Assembly (NCBI RefSeq): GCF_001668725.1
Contig: NZ_LZKL01000119.1
Span: 1 to 54,462 of the forward strand
Direction of reading: 5' to 3'
From: Mycobacterium sp. E787
Lineage (GTDB): Bacteria; Actinomycetota; Actinomycetes; Mycobacteriales; Mycobacteriaceae
DNA length: 54,462 nucleotides
Shown: positions 51,572 through 54,462 of the stretch, piece by piece
Layout: each line of letters opens with the position of its first letter
Position numbering within the stretch: the stretch's first letter is position 1
Notes under the pieces: generated by a model
Database searches by the model: none
What the model was told of the DNA's origin: nothing
Seen by the model: only the letters and a program-made list of their open reading frames with translations
Position numbers and translations under genes: made by a program

Positions 51572-53060
51572 TCATCAGCCACAATGCCAACGGGAAGATC
51601 GGCATCAGGCACAGGTACTCGACGTATTCCACCAGCTTGCGGAACAGCGGGCTGTAGATGGTGTTGGGCACCACCGCCGCGGCCGTCATGCCCAGCGCCG
51701 GCAGCAGCACCAGGATCGCCACGCTGATCGACACCGCCAGCGGCGACTGCAACCCGAGCGCGTAGCGCACCACCACCGCGGCGACGATCAGCACCGCCGT
51801 CGCGGCAAGGGTGATGGCCTGCCAGCGATCGACGTACGAGCGGCCGCGCAGCATCAGGAAGCCGGCGCAGAAACCGGCCAGCAAGAGCGGCAGCCAGCGC
51901 TGGAAGGTGTGCGGATCCGACAGCGCGGTCAGCGAGACCACCATCAGCACGCCGAGCCCGAGCAGCAGACCCGTCAGGAACGAGCGGGCGCGCTCGGCCT
52001 GCAGCACCACGTCGCGGACCGACGCGGGGCCCTCCAGGACCGGAGCTCCGCCGTCGGGGCGCACCACCGTGGTGGGCAGGTCGGGTCGCGCCTCGAACAC
52101 CCAGCGGCTGGTGGCCGACGGGAAGACGGGCAGCCGAATGCCGGCGAGCCGGCGGGACATCGCCGGGGCGGCCTGGTAGGCCAGCACGCAGACCAGCACC
52201 ACGCAGGTGAAGTTGGTGACGGCGCTGGTGTTCGCCACCATCCGCGCCAGGCTGGCGACGGCCGCCACCGCGCTGATAGTGACGATCGCGGTGTAGATGG
52301 CCAGCCGCCGGCCGGTGAAGCGCAGGGTCAGCGCCGCGGCGACCGCGAGCACGCCGAAGCCCAGCACCGCCTGCGGGGAGCCGACGCCGCCCGGCGGCGC
52401 CGAGGCCGCGGCCACCGTCAGCGGCGCGAGGCCGCTCAGCAGCATGATGTCGGCGACCAGCCGGTCCGAGGTGGTCTTCGCCCGCATCGCCAGCATGATG
52501 GCGACCGTCAACACGACGGCGGCGATGACCGCGGAGTAGGCGGTGGGCAGCCACGAGTTGTGGTGCCAGCGCCACCAACCCAGCAGGCCCGACGCCGCGG
52601 TGACGCCGATCGCCACCATCGACGCGCCGACCTGCACCGCAACCGTCGGGTCGATCGCGGCGAAGCGCTTGCTGAGGTTTGCCGAGACGGCGGTCGAGAT
52701 GTGCTCGATGACCTGCGACCGGTGCTCGGTGTCCGGCAGGAACCGGATCCACAACCGGTCGCCGTCGTAGACGTCCTGCTCGGTCAGCGACTGGGTGGCC
52801 CGCAGGGGGGTGCCGTCGACCAGGCACAGCGCCCACCGGCCGCGACCGGTGGCCTCCAGCGGGGTCTCGCCCAGCTCGCGGAGCCGGCTGTTGACCACCT
52901 TCAGCAGCGGGTCGGTCATCACCGACACAGGGGCGTTGGCGTCCAGCAGGACGCCGATCTGGACGCCCTCGCCGGCCATGATGCCGACGACTACCGCCCG
53001 AGGCTGTGAGATTCCCTCAATGTCTGCCTGTAGGGCGTCAGCTACTCCTACTGCGGTCAT
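51543..53060 (-). CDS. eccD5: ESX-5 membrane channel component EccD5
   Basis: 505 residues. Cytosolic N-terminal ubiquitin-like domain (about 20-115, VSVMTDPLLKVVNSRLRELG; LTEQDVYDGDRLWIRF) and eleven transmembrane helices from about 135 to the end (SPLFRKLVEYVEYLCLMPIF; LALWLMNVYAAIRYR). EccD dimers line the membrane cavity of the ESX complex. CAGGGGG precedes the ATG. A 43-codon frame upstream overlaps it by ATGA. Orthologue of Rv1795; first membrane-complex gene of the run eccD5-mycP5-eccE5-eccA5. Confidence 0.97.
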   Translation of the reverse strand: MTAVGVADALQADIEGISQPRAVVVGIMAGEGVQIGVLLDANAPVSVMTDPLLKVVNSRLRELGETPLEATGRGRWALCLVDGTPLRATQSLTEQDVYDGDRLWIRFLPDTEHRSQVIEHISTAVSANLSKRFAAIDPTVAVQVGASMVAIGVTAASGLLGWWRWHHNSWLPTAYSAVIAAVVLTVAIMLAMRAKTTSDRLVADIMLLSGLAPLTVAAASAPPGGVGSPQAVLGFGVLAVAAALTLRFTGRRLAIYTAIVTISAVAAVASLARMVANTSAVTNFTCVVLVCVLAYQAAPAMSRRLAGIRLPVFPSATSRWVFEARPDLPTTVVRPDGGAPVLEGPASVRDVVLQAERARSFLTGLLLGLGVLMVVSLTALSDPHTFQRWLPLLLAGFCAGFLMLRGRSYVDRWQAITLAATAVLIVAAVVVRYALGLQSPLAVSISVAILVLLPALGMTAAAVVPNTIYSPLFRKLVEYVEYLCLMPIFPLALWLMNVYAAIRYR

Positions 53061-53188
53061 CGCCCAGCACCCCCTGCCATGGTGAATGTGTAACCCCGTG
53101 TCGCCAGATGCGCGGGCGCCCCGGTCGCTTCACTCGCCGCGGCGCTGCGGCCCCCGGAGAGGTACAGCTCGACTAATTCGGATTTCAT
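53057..53188 (-). CDS. Possible 43-residue small ORF coupled to eccD5
   Basis: ATG at 53188 (GGCGAGG upstream) opens MKSELVELYLSGGRSAAASE and runs to TGA at 53057, overlapping the eccD5 ATG (ATGA, 53057-53060). The overlap is the same kind used by true genes in this operon. No family is recognised; the start is amphipathic and the end Gly/Ala-rich. It could be a small ESX-5-linked protein or a leader coupling eccD5 translation. Confidence 0.45.
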   Translation of the reverse strand: MKSELVELYLSGGRSAAASEATGAPAHLATRGYTFTMAGGAGR

Positions 53189-53244
53189 CTGCCTCGCCTT
53201 GCGCTAAGGAGTTGTGGTGACACTGCTTTGAAGATTTGCTGATG

Positions 53245-53250
53245 ATTCTA
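53245..53250 (-). promoter_or_regulatory. Promoter -10 for eccD5 operon
   Basis: On the minus strand TAGAAT matches the SigA -10 consensus, in an AT-richer patch (TCTAGAATCATCAGCAAATC) about 185 bases upstream of eccD5 and 57 bases before the small ORF. No clear -35. It implies that eccD5-eccA5 can be transcribed apart from espG5. Confidence 0.45.
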
Positions 53251-53327
53251 GAGAAGTATGCCGTCTTCGCATCCCGATCGCATGTTGTCGGCAAAAGCGT
53301 TGGTAAAGTTTGTGTTTCACGCGGATG

Positions 53328-54230
53328 TCAGACCCTGCTGTGCGTTTTCCACTCGCCGTAAGGCAGCGTGTCGAGCACGGTCTTGATGCCCACCTGCACC
53401 AGTTGCGGGGTCGCCGGGCAGATGGCCAGCCACGCCTCCCCCGAACCCGCGGTGCGAGCCTGCTGGTAGAGGGCGATGCGACCACCCGAGCCGTCCTTCA
53501 ACGACAGCACCGAGGCGCTGGGGCCCTTGGCGTCGTCCCGGTACTGGCGCGCGTACACCGCGACCTCGGCCGCCGGATCCGACAACGCCTGGCCCAGCGC
53601 GGCGACCGTGGCGGCGCTGATGCCCATCCGCCGCAGATCACCGCCCGAGAAGACGTTGAACCCGGACTCCTGCCAGGACTTCGTCGCTTCCAGCATCTCC
53701 TCCAGCGGGACGTTGACCGCGTTGATCGCCGCGGGCTCCGCATGGTGGATCGACTCCAGCCCGTCCAGCACCAGCGACGCGATGGAGGCGCTGTCCGCGA
53801 CGGCGACGTCGTCGACGGTGATGTCGCTGCCGACCCGCACAGCCGACACCCAGTGCTGGCCGCGGCGGGCCAGCACCACCCGGAACTCGTTGTCGGGGAT
53901 GTCGCGCGAACCGGGCGGTTGGTTCTCGTCGTCAACGACGCCGTAGAGCAGCTTGCCCCGCGACAGCAGGGCGACGACCTCGAGGTCGGGCGCAGCCAGG
54001 ACCCGCATCCGAGCGGCGACCTGCTCGTGCACCTCGTCGCCGACGACGATGCCCTGCTCGCGCATCACCGCCATTCCCGGGTGTTCGTTGAGCCAGTCGC
54101 TCGAGTCGGTGGAGACGAACGGCCGGCACCTCAATTCGGGCGCGACGTGTCGGATGTCGAGCAACGCCTGGAGCATCCAGAAGCCGTCGACGTTGACGGT
54201 GATGTCGGTGCGGGTGCTCTGTTGGTCCAT
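53328..54230 (-). CDS. espG5: ESX-5 substrate chaperone EspG5
   Basis: 300 residues from ATG at 54230 (the TTG immediately before it is also in frame; ATG matches M. tuberculosis MDQQSTRTDI). EspG fold: quasi-twofold beta-sheet and helices. It binds the tip of PPE proteins in PE-PPE dimers, keeps them soluble and delivers them to ESX-5. Very high identity to Rv1794 along its length (GDLRRMGISAATVAALGQAL region). Every intact PPE in the window is a probable client; PPE31 here lacks the segment containing the binding tip. Confidence 0.97.
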   Translation of the reverse strand: MDQQSTRTDITVNVDGFWMLQALLDIRHVAPELRCRPFVSTDSSDWLNEHPGMAVMREQGIVVGDEVHEQVAARMRVLAAPDLEVVALLSRGKLLYGVVDDENQPPGSRDIPDNEFRVVLARRGQHWVSAVRVGSDITVDDVAVADSASIASLVLDGLESIHHAEPAAINAVNVPLEEMLEATKSWQESGFNVFSGGDLRRMGISAATVAALGQALSDPAAEVAVYARQYRDDAKGPSASVLSLKDGSGGRIALYQQARTAGSGEAWLAICPATPQLVQVGIKTVLDTLPYGEWKTHSRV

Positions 54231-54243
54231 CAATAGCCTCGGC

Positions 54244-54270
54244 GGTCGAAGTGGTCGAAATGGTCGAAGT
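54244..54270. repeat. Three 9-bp tandem repeats before espG5
   Basis: GGTCGAA(G/A)T occurs three times head to tail (plus-strand reading), 14-40 bases upstream of the espG5 ATG. Exact 9-base spacing gives close to one helical turn; it could be a regulator array or a slippage-prone leader. Confidence 0.5.
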
Positions 54271-54287
54271 TTACTGAAACCGCAGGA

Positions 54288-54322
54288 CGCGGCAGCACAC
54301 CACGTATCGGTGTGCTGCCGCG
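54288..54322 (-). terminator. Perfect 14-bp hairpin between esxN and espG5
   Basis: CGCGGCAGCACACC (54288-54301) and GGTGTGCTGCCGCG (54309-54322) pair perfectly around a 7-base loop, 14 bases past the esxN stop. No U-tract follows on the minus strand. It is likely a partial terminator or a 3' stabiliser that lets the Esx mRNA accumulate over espG5. Confidence 0.75.
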
Positions 54323-54336
54323 CCTGAAGTTGCGAG

Positions 54337-54462
54337 TTAGGCCCAGCTGGACCCGACGGCGCTGTCGGTGCTCGCCATGTTGCTGCCGGCGCTCTGCACC
54401 TTCTGGCCGTGGGCGTTGGCCTGCTCGTAAATCACCTGGAAGTTACGACCCAACTGGGTGAT
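54337..54462 (-). CDS. esxN: EsxN-type WXG100 protein, C-terminal end only
   Basis: The last 41 codons plus TAA are visible: ITQLGRNFQVIYEQANAHGQ followed by KVQSAGSNMASTDSAVGSSW and a final Ala. This is the end of the EsxN/QILSS subfamily of ESX-5-secreted WXG100 proteins; the second helix of the hairpin is shown. The WXG turn and N terminus lie beyond the window. EsxN pairs with EsxM. Position next to espG5 favours EsxN over its dispersed paralogues. Confidence 0.9.
   Translation of the reverse strand: MTQLGRNFQVIYEQANAHGQKVQSAGSNMASTDSAVGSSWA

Overview
The window is high-GC DNA from a slow-growing Mycobacterium. Gene order and protein sequences match, in inverted orientation, the M. tuberculosis interval Rv1793 (esxN) to Rv1847. 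Several M. tuberculosis genes of that interval are absent here: the PE_PGRS genes, vapBC13, lipZ, Rv1813c, PE20 and the Rv1800-Rv1805c block. Extra genes are present, including tandem PPE genes with a riboswitch-controlled ureohydrolase, and an F420-type reductase. This pattern suggests the M. avium complex or a close relative; that species guess is inference. Orthologues were recognised from memory of family sequences, not by a search.

Layout. 1-2311: two overlapping PPE genes, the left one cut by the window edge. 2927-4251: a ureohydrolase with a guanidine-III riboswitch in its leader, probably a guanidine hydrolase. 4629-6720: a hotdog thioesterase, a locus matching the iron-stress small RNA MrsI with an IdeR box and intrinsic terminator, then blaI and its M56 membrane-protease partner. 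6824-12360: gnd1, guaB1 (GMP reductase type) and two CNNM/CorC-like membrane proteins. 12661-17968: malate synthase glcB, a membrane-anchored VWA protein and a haloalkane dehalogenase. 17986-31536, all on the minus strand: ilvG, secA2, pgsA2, three small envelope genes, gcvH, garA, two MerR regulators flanking a bifunctional-nuclease-type protein, and gcvB behind a tandem glycine riboswitch.

31629-40031: the SbmA/BacA-type ABC transporter, an FAD oxidoreductase, a VOC protein, a TetR regulator divergent from an F420-type reductase with a perfect palindrome between them, a secreted serine protease, a sterol-desaturase-like hydroxylase and an NDH-2-like oxidoreductase. 40038-46552: a probable magnesium-stress unit with an M-box riboswitch at its head, then PPE31, PPE32, PPE33, a DUF732 protein and mgtC. 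PPE31 has lost about 78 residues of its PPE domain in frame and its usual PE20 partner is missing. 46640-54462: part of the ESX-5 type VII secretion locus (esxN 3' end, espG5, eccD5, mycP5, eccE5, eccA5), with a possible coupled small ORF just before eccD5.

The genes link metal and nitrogen sensing (IdeR/MrsI, M-box, guanidine-III and glycine riboswitches) with envelope export (ESX-5, SecA2) and the PPE proteins that ESX-5 exports. The left PPE gene and esxN are partial. No tRNA, rRNA, CRISPR array, transposase or prophage gene was seen.
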